From: Synchiropus splendidus
Taxonomy: Eukaryota > Chordata > Actinopteri > Syngnathiformes > Callionymidae
NCBI RefSeq assembly: GCF_027744825.2
Contig: NC_071334.1
Span: 7,386,437-7,450,436 of the forward strand
Direction: 5' to 3'
DNA: 64,000 nt
Of the stretch, positions 34,781-46,565 are shown one piece after another (positions within the stretch are counted from its first letter, which is position 1; the number at the start of each line of letters is the position of its first letter). A program made the translations under genes and the position numbers. Below the pieces are notes generated by a model. It saw only the letters and a list, made by a program, of their open reading frames with translations. It made no database searches and was not told where the DNA came from.

Positions 34781-37739
34781 GCTTCGTAAATGGCTGAAGT
34801 GTTTCCTCCTTCTGTGGCCGCATTGCAGAAGTGCGAGGTTGAAAGTCAACTGAAATACGTCACAACTTCTTTTTTCTCATGAAAGTGATCTGAAGCCGCG
34901 GCTTCATACGTTGGCTCGTCCAGTAAACAGTCAGCAGGAAGTGTAACTGATGACATCATACCTGTTCACATGGGGAGGGAGATGTCACGTCCAACTTTGC
35001 CTCACAACAGGTCGCCGCTAATCACTGCCAATCCATATGTTGCTGTTTTCAGGGGATGTGGCCAAGGTGTGACAGTGTCAGGCTCATTTCACACACAAAA
35101 AAATCTGCTCCCAAGCCTGTTTCTGTCCGGCTGCCGGAGCGGAAGGAGATGTGTTGCCGTGGTGACAACAATACTCTCCTCTTCTTCTTCCTTTCCCCCC
35201 CCCCCCCTCTAGTCAGGCGTCGATTCTCTTGGCGTCCCCGCGGGTGAGGAGAGGGGTCAGGGTTGGCTCCATCTGTCTGCGTGATGGGCGTCGGTGCCAA
35301 GCGCCACGGGGGCTGGAGGGAGTGGAAAGGAGGCCCGTGCGGAGTGGGACGACGGCACGCGTGTCTGAGCTGTCATCTGGGCCGCGGGTCGTGGCGGGTG
35401 CTGAGGGTGAAGCTGTGAGCGTAGAGGACAGGGAGACGGCGTGTTCGGTGTCGTCGGCAAAAATATGCTGATTCTTCTCCCCGTCTCCTCACAGCAGAGG
35501 AATCAGTCCGGAAACTGAGACAAGCGCCGAGTCACTGCCCTTGCTGTCCCCAGACTCTACGACAAGACACAGACAAAATAAGTTACTGTATCACATCGAC
35601 CTTCGGAACATCCCTTGGTTATCAATTTCAGGTGTGTGAGTCAGACTTGCACAATACATTAACTCTTGATATTCACTGGTGAGTCACAGTCTTCAGTCCA
35701 ACTGCGGAACAAATGAGACTACGCTTGTTGAAAGGACGTCAACCAGCAGAGTGACCAAGCAAATATTCTCTAGTGAATCAAAAATTGCTACGTGTCAGTG
35801 TAGTTCAAGTTCAAAAGAATCTTTTGACATCAGATACAAGTCACTCATAGTCACTCTGTTCTCACGTAGCAGTTCTAACCCCTACTGACTCACCCTGACA
35901 TTTAAGAGAGAGTGACTCGAATGAACAGCAAAAAAAAATAAAAAAAAATAAAAAAAGAAAGGCACAAGTTACTTTGACTGTTAACTGGGTTTCTTTACGA
36001 CAGCCCCAGTCCCATTTCCCGGTCCCGGTCTCTGAGTCACACAGATCTGTTAGTCCAGTGTACTGAGTCGATGATGCAATGTTGACATACGCTGCCTTGA
36101 CCAGGAGGCTAAACTGTCACACAACACTGTACTAGCTACTCACACACTCACAAAATCCCTGGACCCTTGAATGACTGAAGTTGCTTCGGACTGTGACTCG
36201 TGATTCTTCAGCTCCCTGTCGTGTGACTGAGGGACTCAAGTTGCTGGACAGTAATGTGCTCTCAAAACTGAGAGCAGGTGATGAACTCTTTCACCAGCTG
36301 ATGTTGCACGGCTCCGTCTCGCATCCTTACTTCACATGTATCCTGACTGACAGATGTGAGCTCATCACCCTGAATTAGGAGTCAATTACGAGATGCCATT
36401 TCTTGTTAAGAGCAGACTGACAGCTGCTTCCATCAGCAGGACTCATGCATACATATGTGTATGAAGTGCTCATGCAACGCCAGCAGTTGGTTCAACGTCA
36501 AATAAGTGTAAAACTCCAGTCAAATTCAGTGCAGTGTTGCACTAAGCAGCAACCAGAATCGTGCCTTGCTGACGTCACACACCACAGTAAGATCCTGTTG
36601 ACCATAAAGTGCAGGTGAACAGGCTCTTCAGCTTCAGTATCAGGGAAGAGATGCGCGGCCTTTCATCCTTGAAGATTCATCATCGCTTCAGAACGATAAG
36701 GTGCCATCACTCCCCAGTCAGTGGAAATCAACAAATTGAAAACATAAAAAAAAAAAAAAAAACCTCTGCACTGCAACTGGACTTGGTGACTGAAGTCCTA
36801 GTGACTGCAACCGCTATCTATTGAGCGGATTGGAAGATTGTCACAGTGCAAAGCAAATAGAAAAACTGAAATATTTGTATGTTATTGGCGTGAAACTTTA
36901 AAGCGACATGGGCAAGTGTTGGAACTGGCTTAGCTACATTCGGTAGCCATAGCTACCTAGCTTTACACTAGGCTCCCGTCCTTGTGCTTTCATCATTTCA
37001 ACTGCTTTTTTTTTTTTTTTTTTAAACCTTGACGGCTCCTCATCTCATTCCATCTATTGGGTCATGAATTATTACTTGGACGTGTCAGCTGTGTTCATTT
37101 ACTAAGGTGCGTTTAGCTTGTTCGCCTGACACCATCGTCATATTGTTGCAGCATGTTCTGGTGTCAGTCAAATCAGAGGACACGAGCTGAACACAGTATC
37201 AAATTGAGTTCCGTCCCAGAGTCTCTCAGCCGCGGGCCGTTTCCTCGCCACGGACATTAATTCTCAACTTTATTGTCACCTGAGACGTGAAACATTTCCC
37301 AGTGTTCCTCGCAGACGGTTAAATTTCACTCTTCCTGCAGCAGCTCATTTGGCTCTTTATGGCTCAGCATCACCCCGACTCGACAGGACCAGCAAAGACC
37401 TGCAGACACCTGATCCACTCGCAAACACCGACTCAGACTCTGCTTATCTCTGCAGTGTCCCCGACGCCTTCTCTCCTTCCCTGTCACAGCACCGCTCACT
37501 GCTTTATCTTATCTCTCGCTGACGGCTGCACGAGTCGGTGAGAGATGCTCCCTCGCAACTCAACCTGAGGTAGTACACCGCGACATTGTATCACCATGTT
37601 CTGTTACTGATCATCAATGTGGCTCCACCTCACTGAGACAGAAGATCTGACGGAGGCCTTCCATTTCACAGCCTCAGCAGGTCGATATAAGTATTATCAG
37701 GAACTTTTCAATATCATGACTTAAAATCAAGGCCTGGAA
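34781..37739. other. Intergenic region with one GC-rich patch
   Basis: Holds a poly-C tract and GC-rich segment (35.2-35.47 kb), and A-rich low-complexity DNA at about 35930-35960, 36747-36762 and (poly T) 37006-37023. No gene recognised. Confidence 0.5.
35212..35465. promoter_or_regulatory. CpG-rich patch, possible promoter or first exon
   Basis: About 250 bp markedly richer in G, C and CpG than its surroundings (cgcgggtg, gccaagcgccacggg, ggcacgcgtg, gggccgcggg). It lies 5.6 kb upstream of tmem125 in that gene's orientation, so it could be its distal promoter; this is inference. Confidence 0.3.
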
Positions 37740-38550
37740 TACCTTTTGTAGGCGAGTACCCAGAGTCATTTTTTTGGCCGATACGATTGACATTTTGAAA
37801 GTCCATAAAGGCTGATACCGATTTTTTTTTCTCAACTAAATCACTCACTAAAGTCACAACTTTTTTCAATTAATTACAGGAACCTACTAAATAGCAATAG
37901 TACTGAACAACACTGTACGGAAAACATTGCAACTTTTAAAGCCAAATAAATGACAAATAAACAATACAAAAGGCAAAGTGTTTCATATAAAATAATTAAC
38001 CTTTATTTCCCTTTCAATAAACAGAACATACCCTCAATATAAACTTCACTTATCACGAGTTAAACAGCGGACTGTTGCCTTATAACCTGACAGACTGCTC
38101 CTCTTTTCATCCACTACATGCCCAGGGAATGAGGATCTGGGGTCCTGATATCAGCTCCTGGAAGCTCCGGGCTTCCACAACCGAACACGGCTCCTCGTCC
38201 AAAACAATGAACTCCATGAGCATTGGTTTTGCCTGTGGTTTGCTTCGGTTAGCTTTAGCTATTTGGTGCAGTGGTGTGAGGCCAAGTGCCTTGTTTACAG
38301 CGGAGACTGACTCCGTGGTTGCACATGCTGCAAACTGCAATACAGTTGTCATTTTCCTTGACAGGAAGTATTGCCAAACGGCCGCCATTGTGGCTGGCTA
38401 GCTTCCCTATCTAGCGCAGCATCACAAGTAATGTGATTTTCCGGAGAAATGGTTTTGGTTTTGTTTCGTCAATTTTATTTTTTATCATTATTTATTTTAT
38501 CATTTGGTCGTGATGACATCGGCCCGACCGATCTAACAGTACAGCCCTAG
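37740..38550 (-). mobile_element. hAT element relic with eroded transposase N-terminus
   Basis: Ends at acagccctag (hAT-like terminus read from the right). The left part aligns with the copy at 2.2-2.5 kb. Confidence 0.6.
38107..38388 (-). pseudogene. Fragment of hAT/ZBED-type transposase, N-terminus
   Basis: A 93-codon frame starting MAAVWQYFLSRKM resembles the W-x-Y-F opening of a BED zinc finger. It is followed by MEFIVLDEEPCSVVEARSFQ, close to the hAT motif where Asp-x-x-P-x-S-V-V-E precedes the FxxL helix. The finger cysteines and histidines are mostly lost, and the catalytic hAT domain is absent: a dead fragment inside a non-autonomous element. Confidence 0.6.
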
Positions 38551-41500
38551 ATTTTTCATTGAATAACTTAGCAAGTTAGTTAGCGACTTAAAGAAACTTG
38601 GGTCACACAGACTCGGTCAGATGTGTGAGCTTCAGCATGTCAATGACCAGGTCACACTTCCTATTCAGGAGGAGGAAGTCATACTGGTGTGGCAGAGTTC
38701 ACCGTGCGCGCTCCGTTTCAACTTGGCTGAATGTTTCTCAGCCAGTGCTGACTGTCACCAGAGTGTTCAGGGTGTTCAGAAGTGAAGGAAACCTGCAGCA
38801 GAAATGTTGCTGTCTGAGCTTGGAGCAGGAGGGTGGCCAAAGTGTCTTGGTGCTGACGGACGAGAGGATAACTCATTTCAGCTCACCAACATCCAGAACA
38901 AACTGGAAACAGTTATATTTTCACACTATTATTTTTGAATGCTGAGAAGCAGCAGGCCATATTTCCCTTTAGACAACACCAGGAGGAGAATCTGAAATGA
39001 TGGTGTCGAGGCGGAATGTGTCTGAATGGAGATGAATCTGACAGATTACAAACAGACATCGAAGGAGGAGCAACTTTCTTCTACATTAAACATATTCTGC
39101 CGCAGAACACAAACGTTATTAGGCGGAAATAACAAAGAACATTCTCGTCGCCTCGTGTTGTTTGCTCCTTTTATTTCCATCGCTGCTTCTACTTTTCTAA
39201 AAAGGCGCCAGCTGTTCCCCTTTCAGTTAGAGGTCGCCTGATTCTTCACTGAAAACACGGGGGCCGATACGTCCTGATAAAACACCACCAAATTCTCATG
39301 CCGTTTTTGGAATGAGGTGCTGGTGAAGTGTGCAGCACGTGTGAAACTGAAGGCTCGGGACCTGACCATGTTGTTTATGTGGGCTGTAGAAACTTGAGTT
39401 TGTCATACAGCTGAATAGATGGTACTTAATATACAGTATGGGAATGGGGGGTGTCAGTCTCACACAGAAGTGAAAGTTGTGGGCTACAAAGAGCAAGAGG
39501 AAACCAAACTACAGCCAGTATCAGTCCTGCTTTTGATGACTGGAGGCTAATTTTAGCTCGCAGCATCTCTGCAGTCAGTTTCACTTTGTGAATTGTACGG
39601 ACTCTAATTCCACTGAATTCACTTCCACCTGCGTCAATGTAGCAGTTTTTGGAAGGATCCACATTCAATCTTGGCATCTACAATCTGCACAAAAAACTGA
39701 CTGGCAATGGCAAAGTAATGTTCGGCATGCTAGCGGTGGGGTCGTGATTTGGGATGTGAACAATTCTGAATCCAAATGATGATTAAAATGTATAATAGAT
39801 GGTACTAAAAAGTGGAACTCGCTTGCAGTGTGCCGTGACCCGAACACTATACGGGGCGGACGTAAACAAGCATGGCTGACAGCCAGATCCAACTAGCTCC
39901 AGGCTATTTCTGTGGAACATATCAGCAGTTACTGTTTCAGGTGGCTGCATAATGAGCCACTGAACAACTCCGGTCACACACACCAACATTCCCCACTTTT
40001 ACCTCTCAGGCTCCGCCCATCCAAAACCCATCAGGCTCCGCCTTTGTAAGGAGCTCCGTAACAAAGCTACGTCATAAACATTGACTCTTTTTTTTTTATT
40101 TAGCTTGGACATTTATTTATGTATTTTTGTGTGTGTTCTTTGTACTTGAGGCTAAAAGCTAACACTAGTTTTTCACAAGCTCATTTGCAAAGGTCCTGTC
40201 GTGTTGATCCAGAACCATAAATGATCACATCATTGCAGCAAAACTCTTTTGCAAAATCAGGCATTTTTGGCCTCAACAATCGATAAACAAAGTCCACACA
40301 ATCCTGGAGTAACTAAATATAGTATGGAAGACGGCAGTGACCAAGAGCACAGACACTGCCTCAACACCACCATATCTCCAAACCTCCTGAACCCAAGTAG
40401 TCAAATGCGAACCAGCAGAGACGAGCTTTGTCCTACCATCCTATACTGTCTGGTCTGTGTACGCTGCTGTCCCAACCTTCTATTGAGTTACATTACTTCT
40501 ATACTTGCATTTTATTAACAATGTGTTATTCTTTTACAGAGTTAGCTATGAACTGTGCTGTGTAGGTTTATGTTAGTGTAAATATTGAAACGCATGCAAT
40601 AAACCACCTGAAGCGAGTTTACAGTTTCACACAGGAATTTTTTGCATTTCATCTCAACCATTATCCAACATTTCCTCAACATGCACTTTTCATTTCTTCA
40701 CATAAAAAACCCTCTACTTCTCCGCAGCAACCGCGCCTCCCGTGCCGTGATTGGACGGCACTTGACTGCGACTCCTGTTGTTCATAAATGCATCCCATCA
40801 ACAGTGAATTTCTTGGGGCAAAAACAAGGCTGAGAAAACATTGTTTTGAAAATGAACTTTTGATGAACAACCCCTCCGCCGCACAGGCGACGACATCGCT
40901 CATCTGTGTTCTCCTGCAATATTAAACTGCTAATCCAATGGGCAATGATCATGTGACTCCCCCCCTCTGCTTCACCCCTGCTGACGACAGGAAAGATCTC
41001 TAACCCGTCTCACCTCCCCCTGAGGGGCTATTGAGCATATTCTAATTTGATATTGGCTGTGTGGCGCTCAGTGAGTTACACTGAGTCCACTGTAATGTGA
41101 GGGGAGCTTTTGTTCTCCACTGAAGATGAATCCTGCTCACCTTAATGGGCCGCAGACGCCGCTGCTCAGTTTAGGGCTGCGTTTATCGTCCTGGTGTTTA
41201 ATGCAGCTGTTAATATTCTTCTCAGGAAAAGGACAATAAAAACTTTGAGGGTTCTTCAGAGGCAGACTATGTGAGCTCTGTTAGGGGTGAACACGCAGAC
41301 AAGCCAGAGATTCTCGACCAGACAGGAGATGGTCAGTGAAAGCAGCGTTGCTTCGTGACGCCGTAAATCACTTAAAAACCAGTCAGTATGAAGGAGAGGG
41401 TAATTGGATTTCAGTTTCTTTCAAATTCTGTTCCTGCTGCTGCACATGCAAACTGGCTTCACCCAGAACAGTTTGTTTAAAGGTCACAGAGTGCTTTTGT

Positions 41501-41889
41501 TCAGAAAAGTTCAGATGCAAACACAGGTTTAAATGGATAACTTGCAAGTTCTCTGCTTCCTAAATGTCAGAAGGAAGCGACCTCTGTTCTGCTCTCTGAT
41601 GGTGAAGTTGGCGGTAAAAGCTGTGTCACCACGGTTAGATGCAGAGAGTAGCTTGACCAAGGCAAGAGCTGGATTAAGCTGCCCAGTCCGACGCAGCATG
41701 ATGGAGTGATGCCACCTCCATGACAAGCTAAGTACAACATCTCCGCTGCACACAAAATAAAAAAAATAAACCAACATTGTGGCCACTGTGGTGTGAAGTA
41801 TCAATTGAGATCCACCACCATGTTTTTTTACAATGTGAGTACAATGTGATTTAAGGTCTACATATAGTGTTTTACTTTGCTTTTTATGA
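38551..41889. other. Intergenic region, no feature recognised
   Basis: Unique-looking moderately AT-rich sequence. Open frames up to about 115 codons occur on both strands, but none shows a family motif or exon-like phase continuity. Confidence 0.4.
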
Positions 41890-42106
41890 GTGATAGGTAG
41901 ATGAGGCATCATGAAACAGTGTTGCAAGGTCGATGAAACAGTGTCCTCATTTTCAGAGGCCACTAAATGGTGCTCTTGGTTCAGAGATGATGCGAGCTTT
42001 CAATGAATTAGAAGTTCAAGTCCAAACATTTTACAGCAGACAGCGCCATCTGGTGGCCTCTGAAAATGAACACACTGTTTCATGAAACCTCATCAACCCA
42101 TCACTA
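41890..42106. repeat. Hairpin-type inverted repeat (MITE-like)
   Basis: Left arm 41933-41974 and right arm 42042-42083 are nearly perfect reverse complements over 42 bp (core attttcagaggccac / gtggcctctgaaaat). Similarity extends outward to about 41890 and 42106; the left arm contains an internal partial duplication of atgaaacagtg. About 215 bp overall, non-coding. Confidence 0.75.
42042..42057 (-). promoter_or_regulatory. CTCF-like core inside inverted-repeat arm
   Basis: The reverse complement CCACCAGATGGCGCT fits CCASYAGRKGGCRS exactly. The mirrored word in the other arm (CCACTAAATGGTGC) is degenerate, so only one arm keeps the motif. Confidence 0.3.
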
Positions 42107-42435
42107 TTTTTTAGCGACTGACTTCCTGCCTGAACATTCATCTTCTCTGGATTGGCATGGTTCTCCGATCTGTCAGCGGAAACAATGTCTATAGCGTATG
42201 TTAGCACTTTCCAGGAGCCTCCATAGAAGAAGCACGTCTGGTGGAAACACTCACTGGAACTGAAGCGGTCATGGGACCACGGTGCATCAAGGCTCAGCAC
42301 AGCCTGTTACAGTGGAAACAAGGGTGCTCTCTTCCTAAAAATCACTCAGCGACCATGTCTACGTGCGCAGATGAGTCGTGCGAAGGCACTGGCTAGATTA
42401 AGCTGCTGAGTCCAACTGTTGTCTTTGAATCGAAA

Positions 42436-42640
42436 TACTGTAATTTCTGGACTTTAAGAGACTACTTTTTTCTTGCGGTCTGAACCCTGCGGCTTATACA
42501 GCGACGCGGCTAATATATAGATTCTTACAGGCTAAAGAACCTCATGCTGCCAAAATATTGAGCCTCGTCGTTTTATTGACCTTAAAGTGCTCAAAACGCA
42601 CTGTTTTCGCCCAATTTTCTCCGTTTGATTGTAGTCTGGC
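42436..42640. mobile_element. 'ataagccgc' MITE family, truncated inverted copy
   Basis: Begins tactgtaatttctggacttt and contains gcggtctgaaccctgcggct, the reverse complement of the right end of the 31.6-kb copy. The left (5') half of the family is missing. Confidence 0.65.
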
Positions 42641-44024
42641 AATGTGGTCACTGGGACATGAGGAAAGAAAGAAGATTCAGTCCAATGAACTCAGCATACA
42701 CTGTATGTGATGACCTGAGTTACCAAATAAAGGAAGCTTTACAGATGTAAGAAGTTGGTGTTGACAACAGGCCCAATCCTTCACTAGTTCGAAAGAGATG
42801 GGACTGTTTTAATAGTAAACAGTGGCAGCTCGAGTACCAGGACTGGAAGAGTGGCATGTTTTGCAGCGGCCTTCTACGTCAGTGGCTGACCTCTCCTTGC
42901 TTGGCGGAGGTCTGCACTCTGAGCAGCAGAACACTTAAAGCTGCTTTGTCATCGTCCACTCTCAACAGAACAGATCAAGTTATCCGGGCCTCAAATTGAG
43001 GCGCTGTGTTTCAGCGAATATGGCAGAGAACTGGTGTAACATCTCCATCTCCAAGAGACGCAGCTTGTCTTGAAAGCTCTGAGTGTGGAGGCCATGTTAT
43101 CCCAGAGTCCCGCCCCTGAAGCCTTCAAGTGTTTTTAATGTCAATGCTGCTCTTGCCTTTTACTTTCCATTCACTCACAAGATTCAAACTCTGTGGAGCA
43201 CTCAGCCAGCGTGTCTGTGCTGGTCACTGACTGTTAGCGACTCTGGTATGATGATAAATAATAAATCAAGAAAATATTTACAGCATTTTGCTGTACACGT
43301 ACAACACTAATGTGTGACTCTGTACACAGTTAAAATCATGTTCCACTGACCCGTGTCCACTGCCAGCGATGTGCTGCTTCAGAGATCTGCATATGGAGGT
43401 ACAAAAATAAGAGCATCGTAATAACCTCTATTTTCAGACTCCAGTATTTGCAGTCCTCCTGTGTCAAGAGAACAAAAGTGGCTGTCAGACCGCAGCGTGC
43501 TGGAATATTGCTGCCAGACATAAGTCTGAACTCCAGTGAAGGCAAATCAGCTCATGTCGTCCTAAAATTGAAGTAGAGACCTGTCAGTGTGTCGCTCCTG
43601 CTGCTGCTCGTCTGCGTTGCAACAGCTGTTGGCCGGACTCTCACAGAGCACAAGAGCTGCTGTGGTGATGCTGCATACAGTATGCACAACCACTGTTCTG
43701 TTGGAGGTCATTTAAAGCACTGCACCGATACTGGGGAGGTCATGAAATGTACTGAAACATAACTCCATTTAGTCTGAATAGGAACTGTAGTAGTCATAAT
43801 AGGATAGTGGCATAAGCAGCTGTAGTAAAGCAATAGTCACAGTAGTGGTAGAGGTAGTAGCAGGAGTAAAACTGCAGTGTTTCTGCCAGGATAGTTTGAA
43901 ACGTTGCCCCCCCTGAACAGAACACAGCCAATCAAGAAGCAACAGAGAAACAAGGAAGTAGTGGAGACGTTTTGACATTTACTGAGTTGGTGGCAATAAA
44001 CAGGCTAGTTTTTAATCATGAGAG
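42641..44024. other. Intergenic region, no gene recognised
   Basis: Includes a degenerate GTA/TAG-rich patch at about 43780-43870. No coding signature. Confidence 0.4.
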
Positions 44025-44432
44025 GTACCGTAAATTCTGGACTATAATGCGCACTGGAATAATAGCCACACCCATTAAATTTAAGAAGGAAAACATATAC
44101 ATATAACATATAAGCCGCGGGTGCAGTGGTGCTGTCTGTGCCGTAGAAAGGCTTAAAAATGCATGAGGATCACTTCTAAACTAGTTTGCAAAACGGGCTC
44201 AAGCATGGAGACTGACTCATGAAACAAACTGGCCAATGTTCTGAACTGGAATCATCAACCCCTCACATCTTTTATTGACATTAAAGTGCTCAAAAGTTCT
44301 GACACCACAGCCGGTCTCAGCTGCTGCTTCTCGTCTCCGCTCCTCCAGAGATCGGCTCTGTAGGCGGAGCTGCGGACACGCAGTCGAAACCGGCGCATTT
44401 TGAGTGCTTTAAGGTCAATAAAATGACTGCGA
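44025..44432. mobile_element. 'ataagccgc' MITE family, copy with intact left end
   Basis: Opens gtaccgtaaattctggacta, then taagccgcgggtgcagtggt, aactggccaatgttctgaac and ttattgacattaaagtgctc. The right end is cut after gtcaataaaatgac. Confidence 0.7.
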
Positions 44433-45528
44433 TGATAATAATGGCAGTAGTTGCTACAGAAAGTTCTAAGGAGAGTAGCAGCACAACTCTATCATTTGAG
44501 TGTTGGAGCTTTTTACTTCAGTTTACAGAGAAACACACCGACGACACACCACATGACACTGCGCGTCCGCTGACTGCGAAACAAAACACCACTGGGAGAT
44601 ACTTAAGAGTCTGTCCTGGTCTCTGAGGCCGGCATCCATGTCACACACCTGCAGCACTCACCTGCACAGCTCATGTCACTCCACCAATGAGCGGAGGAGC
44701 TGCTGCACACACTCATCCACAGACTCAATCACCTTGTTTTTCTCCTGTGCTCTCTCAGCGCGCCCCATGTTGACCGGAGGCTCCCTCCTAATGAGGCCTC
44801 CCATGTTGTTTTCTGTCTGGCTTTTTAGGAGACAGAACATCTCTTTAAAAGTCACGATGATGATGACCGAGCCCCTCTGTCCTGACTCATTTCTGTTCAT
44901 TTATTATAGATCTATAGGAGCGCGGCGGGTCATGCCTGGACACTGCATTGATCTGCTACAGTCACTGGAAAACAGCAACACTCCCTCTGTGGTTTATAGA
45001 TTTTCCACACAGCGCTGCAAAACAGACCTGCAGCTGTATGAAAGTAGGATGATGATGTCAGTTTTATGTGGTCAACATCCCAAGAGTCCAAAGGTCGTGT
45101 TTTACTTCCTCGTTTACACTGGGAGACGAGCGCAATCTGATGTTTAATTTAAAACACGGCAGTTGTACTTCATGTTAGCAAATTAGCAAATATTGTTTCA
45201 GTCATTCCAAATTTCATTTGGACCAGTATTCGTAATGGCTTCCATTTCCTGCTTCCTTTCCAGTATCTCATCTATTCTAAGTGCTAAGGCGAAGGCCAGC
45301 TTTCACAGCCGTCACACGTTGGAGGACTGGAGCATAGATTCGGGTGCTAAAATCGCGTGTAGGACCTAAAAAGAAGGCACTCAGCCCAAAGGTCCTCATA
45401 GCTGAAAGGTCCTCGCAGCTGAAAAGGGATGCTTGAACCATGGCTGAGTCACGAAAACAACAGATTAAACACAAAAATACACACACTCAAAAGCGATATT
45501 ATGCCTCTAGCCGCACAATAACAGGCAC
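44433..45528. other. Intergenic region with open frames on both strands
   Basis: A 169-codon + frame (44638) and an overlapping 74-codon - frame (44676-44900) exist. The - frame ends just before a good donor, gcag/gtgagtg at about 44660-44666, but neither product is recognised. Confidence 0.3.
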
Positions 45529-45529
45529 T

Positions 45530-45561
<32 letters not shown>

Positions 45562-45805
45562 TTGTGTGTATGAGTGAGTTTAAGTATATCTATCCTAGTG
45601 AGGTTCAATTTCAGGGAAAACTCCTCCTTGTGGGGTCTCTATCTCTTCGTGGGGCCCTTCGCTGGACCCCACGGGGTTAAGCGTCAATTTCAGGGTGAAG
45701 ACTTCAAAATAACGTGGGTGGTTAGGTGAAGGGTGAGAAGCTGGGGAATGGGTTACGGCAATGAGAGGTCCCCACAAGGATAGAGATACAAACGTGTGTG
45801 TGTTC
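45529..45805. repeat. (TG)n-linked interspersed repeat, copy D, with both inverted ends
   Basis: (TG)n/(CG)n at 45529-45560 is followed by atctatcctagtgagg. The right end gaggtccccacaaggataga is the inverted counterpart, and the body contains ccccagcttctcacccttc on the - strand. Copies A-C carry one end only. Confidence 0.7.
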
Positions 45806-46199
45806 AGGCACTCACAAGTTTCTCTTCATTAATTGATTGGTCACCAAAATATTATCACTGGTGAAGAAGACATAGCATTGACAAATCCCTTTTCATGCCT
45901 TGAATTTAACTTCAATTTAACTTTAAACCTCAATATTTCAATACTCAGATTTCCTTTTACATTTCCATACATTAACAGTCATGGAAGTATTCGGTTTGTT
46001 TGTGCGTGAAAGAGACAACAGAAAGTAAAACGCAAAACCTGTTTTTTTTTTTATTTCATGAAGAGTTCATTTTAACTTCATGCTGATAATTCTTCTTATT
46101 ATTTAGTGTCCGTAGTTACCTGTATTAACTCTGTCACTTCGGTTAAGTGGCATAGAAATGATGAAAACGTCATAGAAACGCAGGTTCAGTGGAAGAAGT
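45806..46199. other. AT-rich spacer
   Basis: AT-rich spacer with a poly-T tract near 46041-46053; nothing else recognised. Confidence 0.4.
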
Positions 46200-46565
46200 C
46201 ATGAATTAGAAATGTGGCTGCGGTCACCTGTGATCAGCTGCTCCGGTTCCTCTACGCGGCTCGGCTTCACATTCAGCCCGGTATCAACCTCTCATCGTCG
46301 GCATCGAAGCGTCGTCGTTCTTCCGTGTCCTGCTCCGGTTGAATACAGACTCCCGACTTCAATTCCCTCGCGCTGTCCGGAGTCCAGCCGCCGACGAGCC
46401 GCTCCACCGAACGGACTTCCCCGGTCTGAAGCAGGTGTGGTCGGACACGGCGGCGGAGGGAGGAGGGACGCGGTGGGAGGAGCCGGGGAGGTGACGGCGG
46501 AGCGACCTCTGCAACGCTGTGGGTCTCCCGGGAGAGGAGCGGCAGCACATGACGCGATAGGTAAC
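46200..46565. promoter_or_regulatory. CpG-rich island, candidate promoter / untranslated first exon
   Basis: The most CpG-dense segment of the window. Words such as ctacgcggctcggc, cgtcggcatcgaagcgtcgt, gccgccgacgagccgc and gtcggacacggcggcgg sit in AT-rich DNA. Donor-like sites flank it: gcgatag/gtaaca on + (about 46560) and gatcacag/gtgacc on - (about 46229). Open frames through it are explained by GC content. It may start a gene outside the window, or be a distal tmem125 promoter. Confidence 0.35.

Noticed and set aside
41529..41963. 144-codon - strand frame
   Set aside because: Runs into the hairpin MITE and repeat-derived sequence; not a gene.
44638..45147. 169-codon + strand frame
   Set aside because: No family motif, no splice context, low-complexity Ser/Thr/His start; likely chance.
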